A stretch of 64,000 nt of DNA, taken from NCBI GenBank assembly GCA_020636995.1, contig JACJWU010000008.1, positions 1 through 64,000 on the forward strand, given 5' to 3'. Source of the DNA: Actinomycetota bacterium (lineage in GTDB: Bacteria > Actinomycetota > Actinomycetes > S36-B12 > UBA10799). Under the pieces are notes generated by a model. The model ran no database searches. It was not told the origin of the DNA and saw only the letters and a program-made list of their open reading frames with translations. The position numbers were made by a program, and so were the translations under genes. Every line of letters begins with the position of its first letter. The first letter of the stretch is position 1. Below, in pieces: positions 35,302 through 44,416 of the stretch.

Positions 35302-35967
35302 GTGTCTCTCCCGCGACTTCGACGACGCGAGCTGCCCGACGCCACGATCGCCCGCCTGCCCCAGTACATCCGTTGCCTGTCCCAGCTGGAGAACGCCGGC
35401 CTGCGAACGGTCCACAGCGCCGACCTCGCAGCCCATGTCGGGGTCAGTGGTGCGGTCGTGCGCCGGGACCTCAGTTACGTGGGTAGCTACGGAACGCGTG
35501 GGGTCGGCTACCCGGTGTCCGAACTTCGCGACAGCGTCAACCGGGCATTGGGCCTGGCCACCGAACACCGCATGGTGATCGTCGGGGTGGGCCACATGGG
35601 GCGCGCGATCGCCGGCTACACGGGTTTCGCCGAGCGGGGTCTGCGGGTGGTGGGGTTGTTCGACATCGATCCGGAACTCATCGGTTCCAAAGCGGGGAAT
35701 CCCGGCTCCGAGGTGCTGGAGATCATGCCACTGGCCGACCTGGCGGCGTTCGTGCACACCAACGACGTCGCCATCGCCGTCGTCGCGACGCCCGCCAGTG
35801 CGGCCCAATCCGTGGCCGACCTGCTTGTCGACGCCGGGATCACGAGCATCCTGAACCTGTCTGCGGTGCACCTGAGCGTGCCCGACACCGTGGTGGTCCG
35901 GCCCGTGGATCTGGCCACAGAGATACAGATCCTTGCCGTACACGCGGCCGCCAGGGGGCGCCGATGA
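35302..35967 (+). CDS. rex: Redox-sensing transcriptional repressor Rex
   Basis: 221 residues. N-terminal winged helix (IARLPQYIRCLSQLENAGL, SADLAAHVGVSGAVVRRDLS) and C-terminal Rossmann domain (MVIVGVGHMGRAIAGYTGF) that senses NADH/NAD. Represses respiratory and related genes when NADH is low. First gene of the rex-hemA-hemC-hemD-hemB operon, as in Streptomyces; it overlaps hemA by 4 bases. A TTGTGAAAT half site at 35251 hints at autoregulation, but the second half is missing. Confidence 0.95.
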   Translation: MSLPRLRRRELPDATIARLPQYIRCLSQLENAGLRTVHSADLAAHVGVSGAVVRRDLSYVGSYGTRGVGYPVSELRDSVNRALGLATEHRMVIVGVGHMGRAIAGYTGFAERGLRVVGLFDIDPELIGSKAGNPGSEVLEIMPLADLAAFVHTNDVAIAVVATPASAAQSVADLLVDAGITSILNLSAVHLSVPDTVVVRPVDLATEIQILAVHAAARGRR

Positions 35968-37259
35968 GTCTGCTGGTGATGGGGATCAGCCACCACAGCG
36001 CCCCGATCGAGGTGCTCGAACAGGTTGCGGCCATAGATGCCGAAGAGACCCTCCCGGTTCTCGGTGCCGGAGATGCGGTCGGCGAGGTTCTGCTGCTGTC
36101 GACATGTAACCGCATCGAGGTGTACACCGAGGTGTCGCGGTTCCACGCCGCAGTCGAATCGCTGACGGCGGTGCTGGCCAAGCACGCGGGGCTGGCGGCC
36201 GACCAGTTGTCCAAGCACCTCTACGTGCACTACGAGGACGCCGCGGTCCGCCACGCGTTCCGGGTCGCCAGCGGCCTCGACTCGATGGTCGTCGGTGACG
36301 AGCAGATCCTGGGGCAGTTCCGGGAGGCGTTCAAGGTGGCAGTGGACCAGGGGCAGGCGGGCCGCAGCCTGCACGAGCTGGCGCAGAACGCGCTGCGCGT
36401 GGGCAAACGTGTCCACAGCGACACCGGAATCGGTCGCCATGGCGCGTCCGTCGTGGAGGTGGCGCTGTCCGAGGCCGGTCGTCACCATGGGACCCTGGCA
36501 GGCCGTCGGGTCGTCATCATCGGCTCCGGTGCGATGTCGTCGCTGGCCGCATCCGTCGCGTCGGCCGCGGGTGCGGGAGTCACCATCGTGGGGCGCACGG
36601 CCGCTTCCGTGCACCGCCTCGCGCAGGCTGTGAACGGCCATGGCGTGCAATTGGTCGACCTCGACGCCCATCTGCGGCACGCCGATGTGGTGGTCAGTGC
36701 CACCGGCGCCACGGGTCTGCTGATCACCAAGGAGCACTTGCAGAGGGTGCTCGGCGATGACCGCCCCGACGTGTACGTGTGCGACCTCGCCCTGCCCCAC
36801 GACACGGACCCGCGGATCGCCGAGATCCCCGGGGTGCAACGGCTCGACCTGTCGGGGATCGCCGCGCTGCCACAGGCGCAGATCGCCGGGGAGAGTGTCA
36901 CCACGGCCGAGTCCATCGTGCTGGAGGCCACAGCCGAGTTCCTGCAGAGGCAGATGGGTGCCAAGGTCGAGCCGGTCGTGGTCGCGTTGCGGTCCCGGGC
37001 TGAAGCGGTGGTCGAGGAGGAGTTGCAGCGCCTGCGTCTGCGAAACCCTGATCTGTCCGAGGAACAGTTCGCCGAGATCGCGCGCGGCATGCGTCGGGTC
37101 GTGGCGACGCTTCTGCACACGCCGACGGTGCGCATGAAAGAACTTGCCGGCGATCCGGGCGGCGACCGCTATGCGGCGGCACTGCATGCGCTGTTCGACC
37201 TTGATCCGGCTGCCGTGACCGCCCTGACTGAGAATCCCGGCGGGAGCCCGCGTGCCTGA
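35964..37259 (+). CDS. hemA: Glutamyl-tRNA reductase
   Basis: 431 residues. Reduces glutamyl-tRNA to glutamate-1-semialdehyde, the first committed step of C5-route haem synthesis. Nucleophile Cys48 in LLSTCNRIEVY, GLDSMVVGDEQILGQ near 108, and the NADPH domain VVIIGSGAMSSLAASVA near 190. The C-terminal dimerisation helix includes EELQRLRLRNPDLSEEQFAE. ATGA overlap with rex; overlaps hemC by 8 bases. Confidence 0.97.
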   Translation: MSLLVMGISHHSAPIEVLEQVAAIDAEETLPVLGAGDAVGEVLLLSTCNRIEVYTEVSRFHAAVESLTAVLAKHAGLAADQLSKHLYVHYEDAAVRHAFRVASGLDSMVVGDEQILGQFREAFKVAVDQGQAGRSLHELAQNALRVGKRVHSDTGIGRHGASVVEVALSEAGRHHGTLAGRRVVIIGSGAMSSLAASVASAAGAGVTIVGRTAASVHRLAQAVNGHGVQLVDLDAHLRHADVVVSATGATGLLITKEHLQRVLGDDRPDVYVCDLALPHDTDPRIAEIPGVQRLDLSGIAALPQAQIAGESVTTAESIVLEATAEFLQRQMGAKVEPVVVALRSRAEAVVEEELQRLRLRNPDLSEEQFAEIARGMRRVVATLLHTPTVRMKELAGDPGGDRYAAALHALFDLDPAAVTALTENPGGSPRA

Positions 37260-38151
37260 TTTCACTGTGGCCACGCGGGCCAGCGCGTTGGCGCGCGCAC
37301 AAACGGGCTGGGTGCGGGACCGCCTCGCCGATCTGCTCGGCATCGAGGTGGCCGAACTGCTGGTCACGTCCGAGGGGGATGTGTCGGACGCTGCCCTGAC
37401 CTCGTTCGGCGGACAAGGGGTGTTCGTCGCCCGGGTACGGGAGGCCGTCCTCGACGGGCGTGCCGATGTGGCCGTGCACTCGATGAAGGACCTACCCACA
37501 CTGCCGCATCCCGGGACCGCGATCGCGGCAGTGCCCACGCGCGAGGATGTGCGGGACTTCCTGGTCACAACCCGCGGCGGGCTGGACGATCTGCCGTCGG
37601 GGGCCTCAGTCGGTACCGGCTCGCCGCGCCGGGTGGCCTATCTGCGCCGCCGTCGTCCGGACCTGCGGGTCGTCGCCATCCGGGGCAACGTGGATACGCG
37701 GGTCGCTCGGGTCAAGGACGGCGATCTCGATGCCGTCGTGGTGGCCACCGCTGGCTTGATCCGACTCGGGCTCACACCCCCCGGGGCGCCGTTGGCCGTC
37801 GACGACATGCTGCCGGCGGTGGGACAGGGTGCCTTGGCTGTGGAGATGCGCGCCGATGACGCCCGCATGCCTCGCGTCAGGGGCCTCGATGATGCCGGGA
37901 CCCGGGCCGAGGTCATCGCAGAACGCGCCCTGCTCGCCGGACTTAGGGCAGGATGTAGCGCGCCCGTGGGGGCAACTGCCACCGCGACGGACGACCGACT
38001 GGACCTACGGGCGGCTGTGCTGTCCCTGGACGGCTCACAGATGTACGAATGCACGACGAACGGGCCGCTGTCCGATGCCGAAGGTGTCGGGCGACGGGCC
38101 GCTGACCTCCTGATCGGTCAAGGGGCCGATCAGTTGTTGGGAGAGATGTGA
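37252..38151 (+). CDS. hemC: Hydroxymethylbilane synthase (porphobilinogen deaminase)
   Basis: 299 residues. Polymerises four porphobilinogen units. ALARAQTGWVRDRL, DVAVHSMKDLPT, GTGSPRRVAYLRRRRPDLRV and IRGNVDTRV are the conserved substrate-binding segments. The dipyrromethane cofactor Cys is near residue 235 (LRAGCSAPVGA). GTG start inside the hemA end; the stop overlaps the next start. Confidence 0.97.
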   Translation: MPDFTVATRASALARAQTGWVRDRLADLLGIEVAELLVTSEGDVSDAALTSFGGQGVFVARVREAVLDGRADVAVHSMKDLPTLPHPGTAIAAVPTREDVRDFLVTTRGGLDDLPSGASVGTGSPRRVAYLRRRRPDLRVVAIRGNVDTRVARVKDGDLDAVVVATAGLIRLGLTPPGAPLAVDDMLPAVGQGALAVEMRADDARMPRVRGLDDAGTRAEVIAERALLAGLRAGCSAPVGATATATDDRLDLRAAVLSLDGSQMYECTTNGPLSDAEGVGRRAADLLIGQGADQLLGEM

Positions 38152-39734
38152 TGAAGAACCGCAAACCAGTGCCCGCCGTGGCGTTGATCGCCGGAGGCGC
38201 CGGGGATCGCGAACTGCTCAGCGTGCGCGCCGCCGCCATGCTCGACTCCGCCGAAGTCGTGGTCTGCGACCCGGAAGTCACGGGCCTGCTGACCGGCCTC
38301 GACGTCGAGGTGCTCGACATCCCGACGGCCCCGACCGACGCCCCTGCAGTGGCGAAGGCGCTGACCGAGCAGGCGCGGGCGGGCCGGCACGCGGTGCGGA
38401 TCTTCGCCGGTGATCCGGTGCTCGACGGCCGCGTCTTGGCCGAGGCCAAAGCCCTGCATCGCTCCAAGGTCCCGTTCGAGATCCTCCCCTGCGCCGCCGG
38501 GATCTCCGGCATGGCCGCCTACGCCGGGATCGGACTGACGGGCCCCAAGGCCAAGCAGTTGCGGGTCGTCGACCTGCTGTCCGGCGAGGTCGACAGCGAG
38601 ACGCTGGCAGACGCCACTGCGACGCTGGTGATCCGCAACGCCGCCGACTCCGCGGCAGCCATCGCCAAGGCCGCCCTGGCCGCCGGGCGGACCCCCGGGA
38701 CCGGCCTGGTGATCGTACGCAGCGGGACGACCGTCGAACAGCAGACGCTCATCACCACCCTCGGTGACGCCGCCGCGGACATCAAGGCCGCGAAACTCAC
38801 CGGCAACGGTGACGTCTTCCTCGGCGACGGGGTGTCCACTGCGGGAGCGCTGGGATGGTTCGAGAGCCGGCCCCTGTTCGGCTGGCGCGTACTGGTTCCG
38901 CGCACGAAGGATCAGGCCGGCGAGCTCTCGGCCAGGTTGCGTGTGTTCGGCGCGGTGCCGGTCGAGGTGCCGACCATCAGTGTCGAGCCACCACGCACGC
39001 CCCAGCAGATGGAGCGCGCGATCGAAGGGATCGAGGCCGGGCGCTACCAGTGGATCGCGTTCACAAGTGTCAACGCCGTGCGGGCGATCCGGGAGCGGTT
39101 CGAACAGCGGGGGCTGGATGCCCGCCACCTCGCCGGGCTGAAGATCGCGGCCATCGGTGAGAGCACCGCCGAGGCTCTGCGGGAGTTCGGGGTGCGTGCG
39201 GATCTGGTGCCGCCGGCGGAGAGCCAGTCCTCGGCCGGGCTGCTGGAGGTGTGGCCGGAGCGGGACGCCGAACTCGACCCGATCGGCCGGGTGTTCCTGC
39301 CGCGTGCCGACATCGCCACGGAGAAACTGGTGGCCGGCCTGGAGGGCCTCGGCTGGGAGGTCGACGACATCACCGCGTACCGGACCGTACGTGCCGCCCC
39401 GCCGGCTGCGGAGATCCGGGAAGCCATCAAGACCGGTGGCTTCGACGCGGTGGTCTTCACCTCGTCGAGCACGGTGCGCAACCTGGTCGGCATCGCCGGC
39501 AAGCCGCACGCCTCGACAGTGATCGCCGCCATCGGCCCGGAGACGGCGGCCACTGCGGTGGAGCATGGCCTGAAGGTTGCCGTGCAGCCTGCGCAGGCGA
39601 AGATCGAGCCGCTCGTGGCGGCTCTCGCCGAGCACGGCGAGCAGTTGCGGCAGGCCGCGCTCGACAACGGTGAGCGCACCTGGCGGCCGTCGAAGCGGCG
39701 AGGCGCCGGACGGCGGCGGGCCGCGAAGTCATGA
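38151..39734 (+). CDS. hemD: HemD: uroporphyrinogen-III synthase with degenerate SUMT-like N-domain
   Basis: 527 residues. The C-terminal half (about 245-505) is uroporphyrinogen-III synthase (WRVLVPRTKDQAGELSARLR, WIAFTSVNAVRAI, VVFTSSSTVRNLV, IAAIGPETAATA). The N-terminal 240 residues follow the tetrapyrrole methylase fold, but its SAM and substrate motifs are eroded: the usual GAGPGDP is GGAGDREL, and the GGDP-x-x-FGRG region is FAGDPVLDGR. Two-domain HemD proteins are common in actinobacteria. The K/R-rich tail (KRRGAGRRRAAK) is extra. ATG 38151 follows GGGAGAG; GTG 38148 is directly upstream. Confidence 0.93.
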   Translation: MKNRKPVPAVALIAGGAGDRELLSVRAAAMLDSAEVVVCDPEVTGLLTGLDVEVLDIPTAPTDAPAVAKALTEQARAGRHAVRIFAGDPVLDGRVLAEAKALHRSKVPFEILPCAAGISGMAAYAGIGLTGPKAKQLRVVDLLSGEVDSETLADATATLVIRNAADSAAAIAKAALAAGRTPGTGLVIVRSGTTVEQQTLITTLGDAAADIKAAKLTGNGDVFLGDGVSTAGALGWFESRPLFGWRVLVPRTKDQAGELSARLRVFGAVPVEVPTISVEPPRTPQQMERAIEGIEAGRYQWIAFTSVNAVRAIRERFEQRGLDARHLAGLKIAAIGESTAEALREFGVRADLVPPAESQSSAGLLEVWPERDAELDPIGRVFLPRADIATEKLVAGLEGLGWEVDDITAYRTVRAAPPAAEIREAIKTGGFDAVVFTSSSTVRNLVGIAGKPHASTVIAAIGPETAATAVEHGLKVAVQPAQAKIEPLVAALAEHGEQLRQAALDNGERTWRPSKRRGAGRRRAAKS

Positions 39735-40684
39735 TCCGGCCCCGGCGGCTGCGGGCCTCGGCGGCGATGCGCCGTCTCGTCAGCGAGGTTCGCGTGCACC
39801 CGGCGCAACTCGTGCTGCCGGTGTTCGTCGCGGAGGGACTGGATGCGCCGCGACCGATCTCCTCGATGCCGGGGGTCTTCCAGCAGACGCTGGACACCCT
39901 GCCGGACGTCATCGAACAGGCGGCCGCGGCGGCTATCGGCGGGGTCATGCTTTTCGGCGTGCCGATCCACAAGGACGCCGTGGGCACCGGGGCGACCGAC
40001 CCGGACGGAATCCTGAGCCGTGCGGTCGGGGTGGCTTCGCAGGTGGCGGCTGGAAGGTTGGTCGTGCAGGCCGATCTGTGCCTGGACGAGTTCACCGATC
40101 ACGGGCACTGTGGCGTGCTGGACGGCGACCGTGTCGACAACGATGCGACCCTTGTGCGGTATGCGCAGATGGGCGTGGTGCTTGCGCGCGCAGGAGCGGA
40201 CATGCTCGGCACCAGCGGCATGATGGACGGCCAGGTCGCCGCGGTGCGCGAGGCGCTCGATGCGGCCGGTTTCGTCGACACCACGATCCTCGGCTACGGC
40301 GCGAAGTACGCGACAGCCCTGTACGGCCCGTTCCGGGAGGCCGTCAACTCCTCGCTCACCGGTGACCGCCGCACCTATCAGCAGGACCCCGCCAACGGCA
40401 GGGAGGCGCTGCGGGAGGTTCGGCTCGATCTGGCGGAGGGGGCGGACGTCATCATGGTCAAGCCCGCGTTCCTCGACGTCGTGTCGGCGGTGGCAGAGGT
40501 CTCGGATGTGCCCGTCGCGGTCTATCAGGTGTCGGGCGAGTACGCCATGGTGGAGGCGGCCGCCGCCAACGGGTGGATCGATCGGCGGGCCATGATCCTG
40601 GAATCGCTCACCGGGTGTGTGCGGGCCGGCGCCGACATCGTGCTCACCTACTGGGCGCTGGAAGCCGCCGAGTGGCTCGGTTGA
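39731..40684 (+). CDS. hemB: Delta-aminolevulinic acid dehydratase (porphobilinogen synthase)
   Basis: 317 residues. Condenses two ALA into porphobilinogen. Active-site lysines lie in YGAKYATALYGPFR and IMVKPAFLD. The metal region reads DLCLDEFTDHGHCGV, with Asp at the first position where zinc enzymes have Cys, as in other actinobacterial HemB proteins. Overlaps hemD by 4 bases and ends the operon. Confidence 0.97.
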   Translation: MIRPRRLRASAAMRRLVSEVRVHPAQLVLPVFVAEGLDAPRPISSMPGVFQQTLDTLPDVIEQAAAAAIGGVMLFGVPIHKDAVGTGATDPDGILSRAVGVASQVAAGRLVVQADLCLDEFTDHGHCGVLDGDRVDNDATLVRYAQMGVVLARAGADMLGTSGMMDGQVAAVREALDAAGFVDTTILGYGAKYATALYGPFREAVNSSLTGDRRTYQQDPANGREALREVRLDLAEGADVIMVKPAFLDVVSAVAEVSDVPVAVYQVSGEYAMVEAAAANGWIDRRAMILESLTGCVRAGADIVLTYWALEAAEWLG

Positions 40685-40774
40685 TTGTGGCCGTATCGCA
40701 ATCGAGACTCACCCGACTTCAGCCGATCATGGAAGCGTAGGCTCTGATTCTCAGAAATGAAAGGTGTCCGACCC

Positions 40775-41074
40775 ATGCGTAAGCCCATTGCTCTGGCGCT
40801 GGCTCTGCCCCTGGCTGCTTCGCCGCTGCTCGCCATCGGGCCGGCATCGGCCAAGTCCGTGGTGAAAGAAGTCAAACTCGAGAACAGCATCCGTCGCGGC
40901 TTCAAGTCGCAGGCCGGCAAGAGCGTGACGGTGAACTGCCCTTCGAAGGTCACGTGGGTCAAGGGCAAGATCTTCTACTGCAAGGCCAAGGCCGCCGACG
41001 GAACCAAGTACCGCGTGCGGGTGAAGCTGGGTAACGAGGCTGCCGGCAACCTGCGCTGGAAGGTCGTCGCGTAG
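40775..41074 (+). CDS. Small secreted DUF4333-like protein
   Basis: 99 residues. A clean signal peptide (MRKPIALALALPLAASPLLA, cleavage after SAKS or ASA) and a 70-residue domain with two cysteines (VNCPSK, FYCKAK), the usual DUF4333 pattern. Function unknown. GAAAGGTG before ATG 40775 is a plausible ribosome-binding site; ATG 40757 would add six residues. Confidence 0.82.
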   Translation: MRKPIALALALPLAASPLLAIGPASAKSVVKEVKLENSIRRGFKSQAGKSVTVNCPSKVTWVKGKIFYCKAKAADGTKYRVRVKLGNEAAGNLRWKVVA

Positions 41075-41093
41075 TTCGCAGTTCCGCGCCGCG

Positions 41094-42365
41094 TCAGCGG
41101 CGCTTCACCCGAAACTTCGCCTTGGCGGGTGACGGGTCCACGCCGGTGCCGAGTTTCGACCGCACCAGGAAGGTGTACTTGCCCTTCTTGAGCCGGTAGA
41201 CCTTCGGTGAACTGCACTTGCGCCACTTCACCTTCGACGTCTTCTTCGGCTTCTTCGCGAGCTTGCACTCGAAGTTCGCTCCTGTGGTGCCTGTGAAGCG
41301 CACCTTGACCTTCGCCCGCGGCTTGCTGGTGCGCACCACCTTCTTCGGTGCCTTCGTGATGGTTGTGGTCAACGCCGGGTCCGGCGTGGGTGTGGGGGTT
41401 GGGGTTGGTGCGGGTGCCGGCTCCACCCCGGTGACCCGCCCGATCTTCTCGGTGAGGTCGAGAGTGACCCACAGGGTGTTGTTCGGGCCTGGCGCAAGGT
41501 GCCGCGGACCTGAGTTGGCCGGCATCGCCAACGTGCTGTAGTCCCCGTTCGGCGTCAGGCGTCCCAGGTTGTTCGTGGCGAACTGTGCGGCCCAGTAGGC
41601 GCCATCGGCCCCGAAAGCGACGCCGAACGGGTCCGTGCCCGGAACGAGCGTCTGTTGCTCGGCGACTGTCGCGGTCCTGCGCCCGATGTAGTAAGGGGCG
41701 ACCCCCTGCTGGCTGTAGGCGACCTGGCCGTCCGGCCCCGCCGCGATGCCCTGCGATCCGCCCGCGATCGGGAAGACCTGACCGGTACCGTCCGTGGCCA
41801 CCCGCACCACCTGGGCGACCCCGAAGTCGGCCAGCCAGAGGAAGCCGTCGGAACTCGTGGTGATCCAGCGGGCCCCGGAAAGGCCGGTTGCGCCGTAGGA
41901 CGTGAAACCGGCGGGATTCGCCGGCGGGATCTTCACGACTTTGTCCGCCGATCCGGTCCACAGGTTGCCGTCCGGCCCTGAGGTGATCGCGCGCGGATCG
42001 GTGATCGCCGCGATCGTGAACTTCTGGGCGTTCACGGGATCCGCGGGCGCGAACCGGGCGACGCCGTTGGTCTGTGTGACCCACAGATTCCCGTCGGGTC
42101 CGGCCGCGATCCCCACCGGATTGGTCATGTTCGCAGAGTTGTACTCCGTGACCGTCCCGTCCGGGGCGATCCTGGCGACATCATTGGTTCCTGAGTCCAG
42201 GGTCACCCACATGTTGCCGTCGGGTCCGGAGGCGATCTGGTTGTTGGCACCCACTCCGCTGACCGGGAACTCGCCGTTCGCCACCGGATCCGCCGACGCC
42301 GGCGCCACCGCCAGGGGGACTGCGAGGGCTGAGACCGAAAGGAGGGTGATCATGCGCAGAGCCAT
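41094..42365 (-). CDS. Secreted beta-propeller protein (virginiamycin B lyase-like)
   Basis: 423 residues. Signal peptide (MITLLSVSALAVPLAVAPAS), then five to six propeller repeats of the SGPDGNMWVT / AGPDGNLWVT type spanning residues 45-320, a PTPTPTPTP linker and a basic C-terminal domain with two Cys (FECKLAKK, RKCSSPKV). The repeats are Vgb/NHL-like; lyase activity cannot be assumed, and a surface-binding role is as likely. ATG 42365 or 42353 both fit; the frame extends to 42452. It ends 20 bases from the DUF4333 gene. Confidence 0.8.
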   Translation of the reverse strand: MALRMITLLSVSALAVPLAVAPASADPVANGEFPVSGVGANNQIASGPDGNMWVTLDSGTNDVARIAPDGTVTEYNSANMTNPVGIAAGPDGNLWVTQTNGVARFAPADPVNAQKFTIAAITDPRAITSGPDGNLWTGSADKVVKIPPANPAGFTSYGATGLSGARWITTSSDGFLWLADFGVAQVVRVATDGTGQVFPIAGGSQGIAAGPDGQVAYSQQGVAPYYIGRRTATVAEQQTLVPGTDPFGVAFGADGAYWAAQFATNNLGRLTPNGDYSTLAMPANSGPRHLAPGPNNTLWVTLDLTEKIGRVTGVEPAPAPTPTPTPTPDPALTTTITKAPKKVVRTSKPRAKVKVRFTGTTGANFECKLAKKPKKTSKVKWRKCSSPKVYRLKKGKYTFLVRSKLGTGVDPSPAKAKFRVKRR

Positions 42366-42502
42366 GGGCGTAGTCAACCGTGCTGGTGATCGTTTGGGAA
42401 CCCCCCGTTCGGACTTGCTGTGCGCCACGCCCGCGCCAATCATCCCCGGCATGTCCGGGGCGGAACGTACGATGAAGACCCAGCAGGTGGAAGAGGTTCC
42501 CG

Positions 42503-44398
42503 GTGTCAGTTGCGGTTGTGCCCAGGCACGCGACCGATGTCCGTCCGCCCGCGCCCGGCATGGGGTACATCCCGGGACTCGACGGGATCCGGGCGATCGC
42601 CGTGTTGGCGGTACTGCTCTACCACTCAGGGGTGGTTGCCGTTCCCGGCGGCTTCCTCGGTGTCGATGTCTTCTTCGTGCTGTCCGGGTTCCTCATCAGC
42701 AGCCTGCTGCTGCAGGAGATCGAGCGCACCTCGGCGGTCTCCTTCGGCCAGTTCTACCTGCGCCGGGCCAGACGCCTGCTGCCGGCCTTGCTGGCGACGC
42801 TGGCGCTGTCGAGCGTGCTCGTCCTGATCTTCGCGCGCGACGCGGCGGCGCAGTTCCGGCACGACGCGATCGCCTCGCTGTTCTACGTCACGAACTGGTG
42901 GTACGTCCTTCAGGACCTGTCCTACTTCGAAGCCATGGGCCGGCCCCCGATGCTGCAACACCTGTGGTCGCTGGCGGTGGAGGAGCAGTTCTACCTGCTG
43001 TGGCCGTTGGCGCTGGTCTTCCTGTACCGCTGGCGGGGCCGACCGGGTGTGGGACGCGTCGCTCTGACCGTGGCGCTGGTCAGCACCCTGTTGATGGCGA
43101 TCGGGTCGTTCGTGTGGAACCTCCCCGCGGCCGGGGACGCCAGTCGTCTCTACTTCGGGACGGACACCCATTGCATGGGCCTGCTGCTGGGGGCGGCGCT
43201 GGCGACGGTGTGGCGGCCGGGTGCCCTGCCCCGGGACGTCGCACTGCCGGCCAAGGCTGTCCTGTGGGCCGCGGCCGCAGCTGCCGTGTTCGCACTCTTC
43301 GCGATCTTCCACAACGTCGGTGAGACCAGCGCATGGCTCTACCGCGGCGGCTTCCTGGTGGTCAGCGCGGTCACCGCGGTCATCATCGCCCTGGCCACCC
43401 ACCCCGCGATCGGTTTCGGGAAGTTGCTCGCGGTGCAACCCATGCGCTACATCGGCGAGCGGTCGTACGGCCTGTACCTGTACCACTGGCCGATCTTCGT
43501 CGTGACCCGTCCGGGCATCGATCTTCCGTTTGACGGCCTGCCCGCCTGGATCCTGCGAATGGGGCTGACCTTCGGGGTCGCGGAGGTGTCGTACCGGTAT
43601 CTGGAGATGCCGATCCGGCGTGGGGCCTTGGGCGCGACCTGGAACCGGTGGCGCGACGCCGGGGTGGGACACGCAGTGGCACGCGGCGCCGGGGTGCTGG
43701 CGGCCGCTGGTGCGGCGATCTTCATGACAGGTGCCGCCCTGGCCGCGATCCCGGCACCGAACGCCAACGACTACCTGGGTGGACTGACCGAGACCGGGCA
43801 GGACCTGCAGGCCGAGGCCGCTGCCAAGAAGGACGAGAAGAAGGAGGAGCCCGAGGCCGCCCAAACACCACCGGCGGTGGGCGCCGACCTGAGCAAGCAG
43901 CCCATGACCTCTATCGGTGATTCAGTGATGCTGGGGGCCAGTGGTGCTCTGGAGAAGGCCTTCGACACCACCGTGGACGCGGCCGTGTCGCGGCAGTTCC
44001 CGCAGATCATCGAGCGCATCAACGCCCGCAAGGCCGCCGGTCAGCTGGAGGACGTGGTGGTCATCCACGCCGGCACCAACGGCACGGCGTACTGGGACAT
44101 GCTCAAGAACACCCTGGACGGCCTGCGCGACCGGCAGGTGGTGCTGGTCACGGTGCACACGCCGAACTCCTGGATGGACGACTCCAACCGGAACATCCGC
44201 GGGATGCTCAACCAGTTCGACAACGTCCGCATCGCTGACTGGGAGGCTGCCTCGGAAGGTCATCGGGAGTATTTCGTGTACGACGGCACGCACCTCACGA
44301 CCGAGGGCATCAAGGCCTACGTGCAGACGATCCGCGATGCGCTCAAGGGCGATGGCTCGGCGCCGGAGCCATCCGGGCAGTCCGCCCCGCCAGCCTGA
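42503..44398 (+). CDS. OafA/YrhL-type acyltransferase with C-terminal SGNH domain
   Basis: 631 residues. An AT3 domain of about ten helices begins YIPGLDGIRAIAVLAVLLYH, followed by GFLGVDVFFVLSGFLIS, YLRRARRLLPALLA, LWSLAVEEQFYLLWPL and GERSYGLYLYHWPI. After a charged linker (AAAKKDEKKEEPE) comes an extracellular SGNH hydrolase-like domain: SIGDSVMLGAS, VIHAGTNG and YDGTHLTTEG. Such proteins O-acetylate cell-wall polymers or surface glycans. GTG start behind GGAAGAGG. Confidence 0.92.
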   Translation: MSVAVVPRHATDVRPPAPGMGYIPGLDGIRAIAVLAVLLYHSGVVAVPGGFLGVDVFFVLSGFLISSLLLQEIERTSAVSFGQFYLRRARRLLPALLATLALSSVLVLIFARDAAAQFRHDAIASLFYVTNWWYVLQDLSYFEAMGRPPMLQHLWSLAVEEQFYLLWPLALVFLYRWRGRPGVGRVALTVALVSTLLMAIGSFVWNLPAAGDASRLYFGTDTHCMGLLLGAALATVWRPGALPRDVALPAKAVLWAAAAAAVFALFAIFHNVGETSAWLYRGGFLVVSAVTAVIIALATHPAIGFGKLLAVQPMRYIGERSYGLYLYHWPIFVVTRPGIDLPFDGLPAWILRMGLTFGVAEVSYRYLEMPIRRGALGATWNRWRDAGVGHAVARGAGVLAAAGAAIFMTGAALAAIPAPNANDYLGGLTETGQDLQAEAAAKKDEKKEEPEAAQTPPAVGADLSKQPMTSIGDSVMLGASGALEKAFDTTVDAAVSRQFPQIIERINARKAAGQLEDVVVIHAGTNGTAYWDMLKNTLDGLRDRQVVLVTVHTPNSWMDDSNRNIRGMLNQFDNVRIADWEAASEGHREYFVYDGTHLTTEGIKAYVQTIRDALKGDGSAPEPSGQSAPPA

Positions 44399-44416
44399 TA
44401 GTTAGGCTCGTAGGCG

